From Verrucomicrobiaceae bacterium (GTDB lineage Bacteria; Verrucomicrobiota; Verrucomicrobiia; Verrucomicrobiales; Akkermansiaceae): a stretch of DNA of 64,000 bases. Where the stretch lies: contig JAIXWR010000037.1 of the NCBI GenBank assembly GCA_027491155.1, positions 1 through 64,000 of the forward strand, given 5' to 3'. This document shows positions 9,452-19,202 of the stretch, in pieces; the first letter of the stretch is position 1, and each line of letters opens with the position of its first letter. A program made the translations under genes and the position numbers. The notes under the pieces were generated by a model. That model was not told the DNA's origin. It did no database searches and saw only the letters and a list, made by a program, of their open reading frames with translations.

Positions 9452-10171
9452 ATGAAATCCATCCTCAACGGCATCCTCGCCTGCCTTTTCCCGCTGAACC
9501 TGCTGCCTGCGCAGGACGCGCCCGCCGCCGAGTCCCGTCCACCGCGGGGCCGCCTCGCCCACCTGGTCGCCACCGGCATCCCCGACGGACTGGAAAACCC
9601 GGTGAAGGTCCTTTCCGGCACGGAACTGGTCGAGGTGACCTTGTCGAAAAGGAACACGACCGAGCCGGTGAAGATCCCCGCCGACGGCGTGATCCGGCTC
9701 GTCCGCGAGGCAGGGGTCCCGGCGGCTTCCGGGAAGCCCGCTTACCTCACGCTGGCCCAGGCGACCGTTCCCGAATCCGCCACCCACGCGCTGGTCATCC
9801 TCATCCCCGTGGCGAAAAAGGCCGGCAGCGACCTGGTCTTCCGCAGCGAGATCCACGATCTCGCCGGCTTCAACGGCGGCGACTTCCTCTATCTCAATCT
9901 CACCAACCTCGACATCAAGGTGGAGATGGGGAAGGACACGCTGCCGCTCAAACCGGGCGAAACCCGGATCTACGACAGTCCGAGCCTGGCCCAGCCCGTC
10001 AACATGCCCACCCGCTACAGCTTCCTGCACCCGGTCCAGAAGAAGTGGCGGATGCTCAGCGCATCGACCATCGTGCTGCAGTCGACCCGCCGGGAGATCT
10101 GCATCTTCAGCTGGGACCCCAAGCTGGAACGGGTCGATTACCACGGCCTCACCTTTCCGGTGACCCCGTGA
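9452..10171 (+). CDS. Secreted protein of unknown function, partner of the Verru_Chthon A gene
   Basis: This 239-residue protein opens with a signal peptide (MKSILNGILACLFPLNLLPAQ), which sets the start at 9452 rather than at an upstream in-frame ATG. The body is beta-rich with no catalytic motif that I recognise. It lies 19 bp after the Verru_Chthon A gene on the same strand, so it is likely co-expressed and exported with that protein. It converges on the AraC-type regulator, with stops four bases apart. Function is unknown; a pilus-associated or surface role is only inferred from position. Confidence 0.65.
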   Translation: MKSILNGILACLFPLNLLPAQDAPAAESRPPRGRLAHLVATGIPDGLENPVKVLSGTELVEVTLSKRNTTEPVKIPADGVIRLVREAGVPAASGKPAYLTLAQATVPESATHALVILIPVAKKAGSDLVFRSEIHDLAGFNGGDFLYLNLTNLDIKVEMGKDTLPLKPGETRIYDSPSLAQPVNMPTRYSFLHPVQKKWRMLSASTIVLQSTRREICIFSWDPKLERVDYHGLTFPVTP

Positions 10172-10175
10172 GCGC

Positions 10176-11357
10176 TCACTCCCGCGCCGGGAAGGCCTTC
10201 TGGTGAGCTTCGCGGAACTGAGAGGGCGAGATGCCCTCGATGCGGGTGAAGACCTTGCCGAAATGGTCCGCCGTGCGGAATCCCGCCTCGATCGCCACGC
10301 TCTTCATCGAGGCATCGGTCTCCACCATCCGGCGCTTCGCCCGCTCGATCCGCAGGCGGGTGATCTCCCCGGCGATGCTGCGGCCCATCGATTCGTTGAA
10401 GCGGCGCTCCAGGGTCCGGCGGGTGGTCGCCACCGCGGCCGCGACGTGCTTCACCTGGATGCTGCGGTGGCCGTTCTCCGCGATGAAGCGCAGGGCCCGC
10501 GCCACCAGCGGGTCGTTGGTGGCAAAGACGTCGGTGGATTGCCGCGAGACCAGCTCCGCGGGAGGGACCATCTCCGGTTCCTTCGAAACCGGCAGTCCCG
10601 CCATCAATCGGTCCAGCATGGCCGCCGCCCGGTAGCCGACCTGGCCGAAGCCGAGGTCGATGCTCGTCAGGCTCGGCTCCGGAGCGTTGCAGATCTCCGT
10701 CTCGTTGTGGGTTCCCACGATCGCCACGTCCTGCGACACGTGGAGCCCCTTCGCCCGGCAGATGTCGATAAGGAATCGGCAGAACAGGTCCTGGGTGACC
10801 AACACGCCGATCGGAAGCTCCCAACTGTCGATCCACCTCTCGAGCGCGGTCACGAAAGTCTCCCAACTGCGGGCCTTCCCATCGTCGCAGTTCCTCGACA
10901 CCCGCAGCACGGTGCAGGGATAGCCCGAATCACGCACCTTGTTGCGGAAACCGTTCCCCTGGGCCAGCGAGTCAAGGTCGCGCATGAATCCAAGATAGGC
11001 GAAGCGCCGGAATCCACGTGCCATCAGATGCTCGGCGGCCATCACCCCGCATGCCTCGAAGTCCGCGAACACGCTGGGCAGGCCCTTGGTCGGCGAGTTG
11101 ACCCATACGTTCACCAGCGGCACCCCCGCCTTGCGCGCCGCCGCCGCCATCGGGATGCTGGCGCGGGCGATGATCCCGTCGTAGGGCCTTCCCTTCTCCA
11201 GCATGAACTCCGCCGCGGGATTGATCGAACAATCCCAACCGGCCTCGTCCGCGTATTTCTGGCATCCGGCATACACCTCCATGTGGCGCTTGTAGCCCCA
11301 GTTGAGCTCCAGCGAGATCGCCACCCTCGGCCGCTTGCCGCTCTTCATCCTTTTCAT
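10176..11357 (-). CDS. XylR-type transcriptional regulator (LacI-like sensor + AraC HTH)
   Basis: This 393-residue cytosolic regulator has an N-terminal periplasmic-binding-like sensor (about 10-270), with family features YAGCQKYADE, YDGIIARAS and VAIVGTHNE. An AraC double HTH follows (about 290-390), with VAAAVATTRRTLERRFNES and FRTADHFGKVFTRIEGISPSQF. E. coli XylR has the same layout and binds a sugar through the sensor; PVC genomes carry many such regulators beside carbohydrate genes. A second ATG three codons in (11348) is possible. A dyad at 11448-11475 sits 91 bp upstream and recurs before three other transcription units in the window, suggesting autoregulation and a local regulon. The ligand is unknown. 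Confidence 0.88.
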   Translation of the reverse strand: MKRMKSGKRPRVAISLELNWGYKRHMEVYAGCQKYADEAGWDCSINPAAEFMLEKGRPYDGIIARASIPMAAAARKAGVPLVNVWVNSPTKGLPSVFADFEACGVMAAEHLMARGFRRFAYLGFMRDLDSLAQGNGFRNKVRDSGYPCTVLRVSRNCDDGKARSWETFVTALERWIDSWELPIGVLVTQDLFCRFLIDICRAKGLHVSQDVAIVGTHNETEICNAPEPSLTSIDLGFGQVGYRAAAMLDRLMAGLPVSKEPEMVPPAELVSRQSTDVFATNDPLVARALRFIAENGHRSIQVKHVAAAVATTRRTLERRFNESMGRSIAGEITRLRIERAKRRMVETDASMKSVAIEAGFRTADHFGKVFTRIEGISPSQFREAHQKAFPARE

Positions 11358-11447
11358 GGTCCACGTGGGTTCCAGACGACGAGCCGAAGTCGTGCAAAAC
11401 GGCCCGGGTTTCCCCTATCAGCCGGTGGCCGGCGGCGCAAGCATGGG

Positions 11448-11475
11448 TGGCGCAAATCCCTGATTCTTTGTCGCA
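11448..11475. promoter_or_regulatory. Regulon operator site A
   Basis: TGGCGCAAA (11448-11456), 10-bp spacer, TTTGTCGCA (11467-11475). The GCG/TCG cores are 21 bp apart, a spacing typical of AraC-family direct repeats, and the site also reads as an inverted repeat. It lies 91 bp upstream of the XylR-type regulator and 118 bp upstream of pepC. Its spacer end and right half (TTCTTTGTCGCA) are identical to those of site D. Confidence 0.6.
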
Positions 11476-11479
11476 CAAT

Positions 11480-11518
11480 ACCGTAGACGACAAGGCCTCG
11501 GGCCGCGTAGTCTACGGT
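11480..11518. repeat. Nested symmetrical palindrome in the pepC leader
   Basis: Outer arms ACCGTAGAC (11480-11488) and GTCTACGGT (11510-11518) are perfect 9-bp complements. Inside, GGCC (11494-11497), TCG, GGCC (11501-11504) form a second dyad, separated from the outer arms by 5 nt on each side. It begins five bases after operator A and ends 75 bp before the pepC start. It could be an mRNA hairpin, an early terminator or a protein-binding cruciform. Confidence 0.55.
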
Positions 11519-11593
11519 CCCCCGTCACGACCGGCGCTCCTCCCGCGCCGGCCGGAAGTTGTCATCCGATTATCCGCGCCATCCGGCCAGCCC

Positions 11594-13036
11594 ATGAACC
11601 CGGTCATTCATTTCTCCGAACCCTCCCCCCAAACGACCGCAGCGGCGGCGACCGAAGGGGTTCTCACGCCGAACATCCTCCGCCAGATCCGCGAGAGCTA
11701 CCGGATGAGCGAGGCGGACCGGGCCTGCCAGAACGCGGTGAGCCGGCATTCCGCCAAGCCGCTCTCGCTCAACCTCGGCGTGATGCGCGGCGACGACGGG
11801 CATTTCAGCCACCGGGTCCGCTCGAAGGGCATCCTCAACCAGAAGAAGTCCGGACGCTGCTGGATGTTCGCCGGGCTCAACGTGCTGCGCCCCGAGGTGA
11901 TCCGGGAGCATCACATGGAGTCGTTCGAGTTCTCCGCGGCCTACCTCCAGTTCTGGGACAAGATGGAGAAGTCCAACCTCTATCTCGAGTCGATCATCGA
12001 ACTCCGCGACGCCGATTTCCTCGACCGCGAGTGGACCCAGGTGAACACGGTGACCATCGAGGACGGCGGATGGTGGAACTATCTCACCGGGCTGGTCGCC
12101 AAATACGGCGTCGTTCCGCTTTCCGCCATGCCGGAGACCCACGCGAGTTCGGACACCGCGGCGCTCAACGAGATCCTCGGCCGCCTGCTGAGGTCGCGCG
12201 CGGTCCGCTTGCTCGAACTCCATGAAGGCGGCTCCGGGATCGCCCGCCTCCGGGAAGAGAAGAACGAGGTGCTCAAGGAGGTCTACCGCTTGCTGGTCCT
12301 CCAGCTCGGCGAGCCGCCCGCGGAGTTCGAATGGCGCTACCCCTTGACCAAGCCTGCAGGAACGGAGCTTCAGCCGGACGACGACCTCCGGTCCGCCGAG
12401 AACCGCCGCCTGAGCGCGGTGGAACGCCACACGCCGCTTTCCTTCCACCGCAAGTACGTGGTCCGGCCGCTTTCCGAATACGTCTGCCTCTACAACGACC
12501 CGAAGAACGAGCTGAACCGGCACTACCGCTTCGACCGCGCCCGGAACATCGTCGGCAACGATTGCATGAACTTCGCCAACATCGACACCGCACCGATGAA
12601 GGAGATCGCCAAGGCGTCGATCCTCGCCAACGAGGCGCTCTGGTTCGCCGTGAACATGAACTTCGACCAGTCGACGGAGCTCGGGCTGATGAAGCACCGC
12701 CTCTTCGACTACGAGGCCCTGTTCGGCATCGACCTTTCGATGAGCAAGGCCGACCGCACCCGCTTCCACGCCGGCGCTTCCGGCCATGCGATGGCGCTGG
12801 CGGGGGTGGACCTCGATGCCGACGGCAAGCCGCGCAAATGGCTGGTCGAAAACAGCTGGGGCGACGAGAAGGGCGACAAGGGCCTGTGGACGCTCCACGA
12901 CGATTGGTTCGACGAGCACGTCTACACGATCATCGCGCACCGCAGCCACGTCCCCGCCGCCATCCTGGAGATCTTCAAGCAGGAGCCCGTGGTGCTACCC
13001 GCCTGGTATCCCGGAGCATCCGGCAGCCGGGCATGA
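11594..13036 (+). CDS. pepC: Aminopeptidase C / bleomycin hydrolase-type C1 peptidase
   Basis: This 480-residue papain-like cysteine peptidase is close to the usual PepC length. Active-site features are all present: the oxyanion Gln83 and Cys89 in NQKKSGRCWMF, His398 in SGHAMALAGV, and Asn420 in VENSWG. PepC/Blh enzymes are intracellular hexameric aminopeptidases. No signal peptide is seen, consistent with a cytosolic enzyme. The start at 11594 (MNPVIHF) follows family length; an in-frame ATG at 11447 would add 49 residues and overlap the operator and palindrome, so it is rejected. The gene is divergent from the XylR-type regulator and 88 bp upstream of a cytochrome/propeller gene. Confidence 0.92.
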   Translation: MNPVIHFSEPSPQTTAAAATEGVLTPNILRQIRESYRMSEADRACQNAVSRHSAKPLSLNLGVMRGDDGHFSHRVRSKGILNQKKSGRCWMFAGLNVLRPEVIREHHMESFEFSAAYLQFWDKMEKSNLYLESIIELRDADFLDREWTQVNTVTIEDGGWWNYLTGLVAKYGVVPLSAMPETHASSDTAALNEILGRLLRSRAVRLLELHEGGSGIARLREEKNEVLKEVYRLLVLQLGEPPAEFEWRYPLTKPAGTELQPDDDLRSAENRRLSAVERHTPLSFHRKYVVRPLSEYVCLYNDPKNELNRHYRFDRARNIVGNDCMNFANIDTAPMKEIAKASILANEALWFAVNMNFDQSTELGLMKHRLFDYEALFGIDLSMSKADRTRFHAGASGHAMALAGVDLDADGKPRKWLVENSWGDEKGDKGLWTLHDDWFDEHVYTIIAHRSHVPAAILEIFKQEPVVLPAWYPGASGSRA

Positions 13037-13124
13037 TCGCTTGAACGTTCTCCCGCCGCAGGCACGTTTCCTTTCCGGCGCGGCCGCGCCCGACCTTGTC
13101 ACCCTTTCCCGTCAAAACCCATCC

Positions 13125-15770
13125 ATGAAATCGATTGTCCGCCTGCTCCCCTGCCTCGCCCTCGCGCCTCTCGGCGCGGAACAGGTCAACCTCGTAAAGA
13201 AGGGAGAAGAGGCCTTCCAACTCTGGGGCTGCGCCACCTGCCATGCCGTCGACAAGGACGACGTCTCCATCAAATCGGGCCCGAGCCTCTACGACCTGTT
13301 CCAGACCGAGCCCCGCCAGCGCGAGGTGGCCGATGCCGGCGGCGTGAAGTCGAAGGTGGCGGCCGACAGGAATTACTTCATCGAGTCGGTGCGCCAACCG
13401 GCCGGCCGCCTGGCCGTCGCGGAGAAAGGCCCGACCACCGGCGAAGCCTACCCGCCGGTGATGCCGCAGTTCACCGCGGAGGTGGTTTCCGACGCCAATC
13501 TCGAGGCGATGTGGCACTTCCTCCGCCACGCCGCCGCCGAGGGCAAGAACGGCCCCGCGGTGGTGATGGGCGAGGTGAAGGCGGATGCCGTTCGCTCCGA
13601 CTTCGACAACCCGGCGGCCGTCGTGGTCGACCAGCGCCCGCGGGTGATCCGCGCCCCGCTGCCGAATGCCAGCGGCCGCGCGATCCACGTGGGATTGCCC
13701 AACGGCATGAACTACACCTTCGATCCCCGGCAACTCTCCCTGCGGAGCGTCTGGAGCGGCGGCTTCCTCAACCTGGAAAAGGAGCAGACGGGGCGCAGCA
13801 CCCCAGGTTCCGACCGCGGCCAGGGAGCGCGCGAGGTGCTGGATGCCAAGCCCGCGCTGGTGCCGCTGACCGCCGACGGAAAGCCCGTCGACTTCGAGTT
13901 CAAGGAGCCCGACGTCAACGACGACGCCGCGGTGATCCGCCACCTTGAGAAGGGCGGCGATTTCCTCAAGGAGCTGGCTTCGTGGGATGCCGGTTTCGAC
14001 GGCTACCGGCTCACCGAGACCGGCGCCCCCGAGTTCCTCTTTCACGTCGGCAAGAACCGCCTCGCCCAGCGGATCGGCTTCGCCGAGGACGGATCCCTGG
14101 TCATCGAGATCAGCGGCAAGCTGGCAACGCCCCAGGTGTTCCAGCTCCGCGATTCCGGCTGGAGCAAGCCGAAGGCGGACGGCGGCAAGCTCGAAGGCTC
14201 GCGTTGGACCCTCCCGGCCGGGGAGGGCAAGACCTACCGTCTGCAAGCCTCGACCGGCAGCCCGCTCGGCGCCCGCGCTCCCCTCCCGGTGAAGGAAAAC
14301 CTCGCGCCGCAACCCGCGGACAGCACCCCGGCGCAGGCCGACCTGCCCGCCGGCTACCGCATCGAGAACTGGATCGCCCCGAAGGACAGCTTCGGCCGCG
14401 AGCAACTCTTCGAGCCCACCGCCATGGCCGTCGCCAAGGATGGCACCCTCGTCGTCGGCACCCGCACCGCGGGCATCTGGCGCTGGAAGAACAACACCTG
14501 GCAGATGTTCGCCGAGGGCACCTACGAGTGCCTCGGCCTGGTCATCGAGGACGATGCGGCCAACACCATCGTCATCGCCCAGAAGCCCGAGCTCACGCGG
14601 CTCCGCGACCTGAACTCGGACGGCCGCGCCGATGCCTTTGAAACGGTCTGCGACGACTTCGGCTTCCACGGCAACTACCACGAATACACCCACGGACCGG
14701 TCCGCGACTCGGCGGGCAATTACCACTTCACCCTCAACCTTTGCCACGGCAAGAACGACCAGGCCTCCTATAAGGCGGGCGGGCAGTTCATGGGCAGCAT
14801 GGGCGGCTTCCGCGGATGGGCCTGCCGGGTCACCCCGGACGGCGTGTTCCAGCCCTACGCCAACGGCCTGCGAAGCCCCGCCGGGCTCGCCGCCGCTCCG
14901 GACGGCCGCATCGTTTACACGGAGAACCAGGGCGAATACGTCGGCTCCTCCAAGATCAGCTACCTCGTGGACGGCGGCTTCTACGGCCATCCCTCCGGCC
15001 TGGTCTCGCTGCCCGGCATGAAGCCCGGATCCCCCGAGATCGCCTTCGACCGCTGGAAGCCGAAGACGCACCTTCACGCGCTGTGGTTCCCCCACAACAA
15101 GCTCGCCAACTCGCCCGGCAGCCCGGCCTGGGATCTATCGGAAGGCAAGTTCGGCCCCTTCGCCGGCCAGATGTTCGTCGGCGACCAGACGCTCTCCACG
15201 CTGATGCGCGTGGCCTCGGAGCGGGTCGGCGATGTCGACCAGGGCACCATGATCCTCTTCGCCCGCAATCTCGCGTCCGGGATCATGCGGCCCTGCTTCC
15301 TGCCCGACGGCTCGCTGCTGCTCGGCCAGACCGGCCGCGGGTGGCAGGCCAAGGGCGGCAACAAGTCCGGCCTCCAGCGGATCGTCCACGATCCCGCGGT
15401 GACGCCCGCCGACATCCACTCGATCGCCACCCGCAAGTCCGGGTTCACCGTCCGCTTCACCGCGCCCCTCGCCGCATCGGTGACCGCGGAGTCCCTGCTG
15501 CCGAAGCTCAAGCTCGAGTCCTGGACCTACACCGATGCCGTGACCTACGGCTCCGGCGAGAATGAGAAGCGGAAGAACGAGATCGCCAAGGTCACCATCA
15601 GCGCCGACCGCAAGTCCGTCGATCTCGAGATCCCCGACTTCGCCAACCCGGCCGGGATCACACGGCGCATCCACCGCTTGCAGGTGAACGATGCGGCGCC
15701 GCTCTTCGACAAGGCCGCCAGCCGCCCGCTGCTGGAAGCCTATCAGACGGTCAACGCCCTGCCCGAGTAA
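13125..15770 (+). CDS. Exported cytochrome c fused to a sorbosone-dehydrogenase-like propeller
   Basis: This 881-residue protein starts with a signal peptide (MKSIVRLLPCLALAPLGAEQ). A monohaem cytochrome c domain follows, with CATCH at Cys36-Cys39-His40. Residues about 185-390 form a beta domain with the segment LPNGMNYTFDPRQLSLRSVW, which recurs at the C terminus of the multihaem cytochrome at 42.1-44.4 kb. From about 410 comes a beta-propeller of the glucose/sorbosone dehydrogenase-like type (LNSDGRADAFETV, HGNYHEYTHG, GLRSPAGLAAAPDGR). The likely role is periplasmic oxidation of a sugar or related compound with electron transfer to haem; substrate and cofactor are unknown. It is the first of three same-strand genes of related design. 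Confidence 0.82.
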   Translation: MKSIVRLLPCLALAPLGAEQVNLVKKGEEAFQLWGCATCHAVDKDDVSIKSGPSLYDLFQTEPRQREVADAGGVKSKVAADRNYFIESVRQPAGRLAVAEKGPTTGEAYPPVMPQFTAEVVSDANLEAMWHFLRHAAAEGKNGPAVVMGEVKADAVRSDFDNPAAVVVDQRPRVIRAPLPNASGRAIHVGLPNGMNYTFDPRQLSLRSVWSGGFLNLEKEQTGRSTPGSDRGQGAREVLDAKPALVPLTADGKPVDFEFKEPDVNDDAAVIRHLEKGGDFLKELASWDAGFDGYRLTETGAPEFLFHVGKNRLAQRIGFAEDGSLVIEISGKLATPQVFQLRDSGWSKPKADGGKLEGSRWTLPAGEGKTYRLQASTGSPLGARAPLPVKENLAPQPADSTPAQADLPAGYRIENWIAPKDSFGREQLFEPTAMAVAKDGTLVVGTRTAGIWRWKNNTWQMFAEGTYECLGLVIEDDAANTIVIAQKPELTRLRDLNSDGRADAFETVCDDFGFHGNYHEYTHGPVRDSAGNYHFTLNLCHGKNDQASYKAGGQFMGSMGGFRGWACRVTPDGVFQPYANGLRSPAGLAAAPDGRIVYTENQGEYVGSSKISYLVDGGFYGHPSGLVSLPGMKPGSPEIAFDRWKPKTHLHALWFPHNKLANSPGSPAWDLSEGKFGPFAGQMFVGDQTLSTLMRVASERVGDVDQGTMILFARNLASGIMRPCFLPDGSLLLGQTGRGWQAKGGNKSGLQRIVHDPAVTPADIHSIATRKSGFTVRFTAPLAASVTAESLLPKLKLESWTYTDAVTYGSGENEKRKNEIAKVTISADRKSVDLEIPDFANPAGITRRIHRLQVNDAAPLFDKAASRPLLEAYQTVNALPE

Positions 15771-15870
15771 CCGCCTCCCGTTCCGGCACCGTGACGGACC
15801 GCCGGACCGCGGATGAACCCGGCAGCATCGGGACGGCGGCCGGGCATCCCTTCACCGCCCGCTCGCACCC

Positions 15871-18800
15871 ATGAAACTGCCGCTCCTCCTCGCCTGCTCG
15901 CTCGTCACCACCGTGCTCGCGGAAATCCCGCGCGGCACCTTGCCTCTCGATGCACCCGAGTGGCCCGCCAACTACCGCCTGCACCTGAGCGGAGGCTCCC
16001 GGGTCGACTTCGGCGGCAAGCTGTCGCTGGACCTCAAGGCGGAGGATTCCCCGCACGACATCGCGGTCGAGCATCCGGCGGAAGGAGCTCCCCTGCTCCG
16101 CGTCTGGTCCGCCGGCAAGCTCGTGCGCGGCCCGGAGGCGGTCCCCGCGTTGAAGCATTCCAACGCCCTCGATTTTCCCGACGCCGCTCTCGACTTCGGC
16201 GGCGACTTCACCGCGAGGGTGTCCTTCGAAGCCGCGGGCGACGGCACCTTGTTCTCGATCTGCTCCCCCGATGGCAAGTGGTCGCCCGGATCGAAGGCCC
16301 TCTTCCTCCGCGGCGGCAAGCTGGTTTACGACATCGGCTGGCTCGGAGAGATCGGAGGAGGGCCGAAGGTGAACCATGGCAAGGCGCACACCGCCGTGCT
16401 GGTCGTCCGCAGCGGCACCGCCCGCCTGTTGCTCGATGGCAAGGTGATCGCCGAACAGGAGGGCTTCACCCGGCCCGACGAGAAAACCCATCGTTTCAAG
16501 GTGGGCCGCGCCACCGCCGACTTCGGCGGGGATTTCACCGATGGGAAGATCGGCAGCGTTCGCGTCTGGAAGCGGGCCCTGCCGGACGCGGAGATCGCCC
16601 TGCTGTTCAAGGATGGCGGCGCGGGAGCGAACACGCCGGACCTCAACCACACGCCGTCGGGCGGATCGAAACCGGTGGTGAAAGGCGGCAGCGGCTGGGT
16701 GCAGGCGCTGGAGCGCAGCGATCACGCGGAGATCGTCGGCAACTGGAACAAGGCGACGCTCGCCGAGGGCGAGAAGATCTACAAGACGCTCTGCGTCGTC
16801 TGCCACGGCACGAAGGAGGAACCCGGCTCCCTGCCCACCGCGCTGAGATTCGCGGATGGGCCATTCAAGAACGGCGCGGACCCGCATTCGATGTATCTCA
16901 CCCTGACCCAGGGCTACGGCCAGATGGTGGCGCAGCCGCAGTACACGACGGCCCAGAAATACGCCGTCATCCACTACATCCGCGAGGCCTTCCTCAAGCC
17001 GCACAATCCCTCCCAATACACCAAGCTCGACATCGCCTCGCTGCCACGCGGGCTCGCCAGCGCCGAAGAGGAAAAGGCGGACACCTCGCTCCCGCCCTAC
17101 CAGCGGATGGAACTGGGCAACACCTTGTCGTGGACCCTTCAGGTCGAGCCGGGAAACATCGCGCAGAAGGCGATCACCATCCGCCTCGACGACGGTCCCG
17201 GCGGTGTGACGAAGGGCCGCGCGTGGATGGTTTACGACCACGACACGATGCGCTTGGCCGCCGCGACCACCGGCTCGTTCGTGGATTGGAAAGGCATCGC
17301 CTTCGACGGCAGCCACGGCACGCATACCTCGCTCACCGGCGAGAAGCACCTCGTCCATCCCCCCGGCCCCGGCTGGGCGTCGCCGGAAGGAAAATGGGAG
17401 GATGACCAACGCGTGACCGGCAAGGACGGCAAGCGCTACGGTCCTCTGCCGGGCGAGTGGGCGAAGTTCGAAGGCGTCCATGAAAGCGGGAAGAACGTGG
17501 TGCTCTCCTACACGGTCGGCGGAGCGCGCGTGCTGGAATCGCCCGGCTGGGTCGATTACGGCGCGACGCCGATGTTCGTGCGCACCGTCAACGTCGGCGA
17601 GTCCAAGCAGCCGCTCCTTCTCCGGGTGGCTCCGGCGGCGATGAACGCGCTCGTCGAATCCAGTGCCTCCGCGGGAGGAGAGAGGACCACCTTCGAGCGC
17701 GAGAACGGGTTCTGGGTCGCAAGAATCCCTTCGGGCGTCATGGCGCGGTTCTTCTTCTCCAAAGTGGATGCCGCGTCGCTCGAGAAGCTTGCCCAAACCG
17801 TGGAGGCGCCCCTCGACCTCTCGCCTCTCACCAAGGGCGGCCCGGCGCGCTGGCCGCAGACGGTGACCACGACCTCGGTGGCCGGGGACGCGGACGGTGC
17901 CTTCATCGCGGACGAATTCCCGCTGCCGCTCGACAACCCCTTCCAAAGCTGGCTGCGACCCGGCGGCTTCGATTTCACGCCCGACGGCAAGGCGGCCATC
18001 GTGGCCATGTGGAACGGCGACGTGTGGCGCGTCGACGGCGTGATGCAGCCGGCACCCGCGACGCTCACCTGGCGGCGCATCGCGAGCGGTCTCTTCCAAC
18101 CGCTCGGCGTGAAGTTCCGTGGCAACGAGCTGTTCATCACCTGCCGCGACCAGATCGCGAAGCTTGTGGACCTCAATGGCGACGGCGAAACGGACTTCAC
18201 ACAGTGCTTCAACGGCGACGCGCAGGTCACCGAACACTTCCACGAATTCGCGATGGGCCTGCAGACCGATGCCGCGGGCAACTTCTACTACGCCAAATCC
18301 GCCCGCCATGCGCTGGACAGCGTGGTGCCGCATCACGGGACCCTGCTCAAGGTCAGCGCCGACGGCAGCCGCACCGACATCCTCGCCACCGGCTTCCGCG
18401 CCGCGAACGGCGTCTGCCTGAACGACGACGGCAGCTTCTTCGTCACGGACCAGGAAGGACACTGGACGCCGAAGAACCGCATCAACCGCGTGAAGGCGGG
18501 TGGCTTCTACGGCAACATGTACGGCTACTCGAACGTCACCGACAGCAACGACTCCGCGATGGAGCCGCCGATGGTCTGGATCACCAACGACAAGGACCGC
18601 AGCCCCGCGGAACTGCTGTGGGTGCCGAAGCAGGCATGGGGAAACCTCGGCGGCGCGCTGCTGAACCTCAGCTACGGCACGGGACGCGCCTTCATCGTGC
18701 CGCATGAGGAAATCGACGGCCGCATGCAGGGCGCGGTCTGCGAATTGCCGATGCCCGCCTTCGCCACCGGCATCATGCGCGGGCGCTTCGGTTCCGACGG

Positions 18801-19173
18801 CGCACTCTACACCTGCGGCATGTTCGCCTGGGCCGGCAACGCGACCTCGCCCGGCGGCTTCCACCGCATCCGCCGCGGCAGCGCCCCGGCCCGCGTGCCG
18901 CTGTCGGTCCGGGCCGCGAAAGGAAAACTCACGGTGGCTTTCAGCGACCCGCTCGACGACACCGCCTGCACCCTGAAGGTCTGGTCGCTCCAGCGCAGCG
19001 CGAAGTATGGCTCGCCGCACCACGACGAACGCGAGCTGGAAATCCGCGAGGTGAAGGCGAGCGCCGACCGCCGTAGCTTGACGCTCGAAGTCCCCGACCT
19101 CGCTCCGACCCAGTGCTACGAACTCCGGATCGGCGACCGCGTGCTGCACGGCACGATCCATGCCCTCCGCTGA
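15871..19173 (+). CDS. LamG-like + cytochrome c + DUF6797-like + propeller protein
   Basis: This 1100-residue exported protein has a signal peptide ending near VTTVLA. A concanavalin/LamG-like domain (about 85-245) has the usual features FTDGKIGSVRVWKRALPD. Then comes a cytochrome c domain with CVVCH (Cys308, Cys311, His312). A DUF6797-like domain follows (about 430-600; GRAWMVYDHDTMRLAAATTG), and a beta-propeller fills the C-terminal half (DLNGDGETDFTQCF, TEHFHEFAMGLQTDAAGN). The LamG domain suggests carbohydrate binding, so the protein may bring its haem and catalytic domain to a polymer. It lies 100 bp after a shorter relative and 29 bp before a DUF6288 gene, probably in one operon. The catalytic reaction is inferred, not shown. 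Confidence 0.82.
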   Translation: MKLPLLLACSLVTTVLAEIPRGTLPLDAPEWPANYRLHLSGGSRVDFGGKLSLDLKAEDSPHDIAVEHPAEGAPLLRVWSAGKLVRGPEAVPALKHSNALDFPDAALDFGGDFTARVSFEAAGDGTLFSICSPDGKWSPGSKALFLRGGKLVYDIGWLGEIGGGPKVNHGKAHTAVLVVRSGTARLLLDGKVIAEQEGFTRPDEKTHRFKVGRATADFGGDFTDGKIGSVRVWKRALPDAEIALLFKDGGAGANTPDLNHTPSGGSKPVVKGGSGWVQALERSDHAEIVGNWNKATLAEGEKIYKTLCVVCHGTKEEPGSLPTALRFADGPFKNGADPHSMYLTLTQGYGQMVAQPQYTTAQKYAVIHYIREAFLKPHNPSQYTKLDIASLPRGLASAEEEKADTSLPPYQRMELGNTLSWTLQVEPGNIAQKAITIRLDDGPGGVTKGRAWMVYDHDTMRLAAATTGSFVDWKGIAFDGSHGTHTSLTGEKHLVHPPGPGWASPEGKWEDDQRVTGKDGKRYGPLPGEWAKFEGVHESGKNVVLSYTVGGARVLESPGWVDYGATPMFVRTVNVGESKQPLLLRVAPAAMNALVESSASAGGERTTFERENGFWVARIPSGVMARFFFSKVDAASLEKLAQTVEAPLDLSPLTKGGPARWPQTVTTTSVAGDADGAFIADEFPLPLDNPFQSWLRPGGFDFTPDGKAAIVAMWNGDVWRVDGVMQPAPATLTWRRIASGLFQPLGVKFRGNELFITCRDQIAKLVDLNGDGETDFTQCFNGDAQVTEHFHEFAMGLQTDAAGNFYYAKSARHALDSVVPHHGTLLKVSADGSRTDILATGFRAANGVCLNDDGSFFVTDQEGHWTPKNRINRVKAGGFYGNMYGYSNVTDSNDSAMEPPMVWITNDKDRSPAELLWVPKQAWGNLGGALLNLSYGTGRAFIVPHEEIDGRMQGAVCELPMPAFATGIMRGRFGSDGALYTCGMFAWAGNATSPGGFHRIRRGSAPARVPLSVRAAKGKLTVAFSDPLDDTACTLKVWSLQRSAKYGSPHHDERELEIREVKASADRRSLTLEVPDLAPTQCYELRIGDRVLHGTIHALR

Positions 19174-19202
19174 TCCTCCGCCACTCCTTCACCGCTCTCA
19201 TC

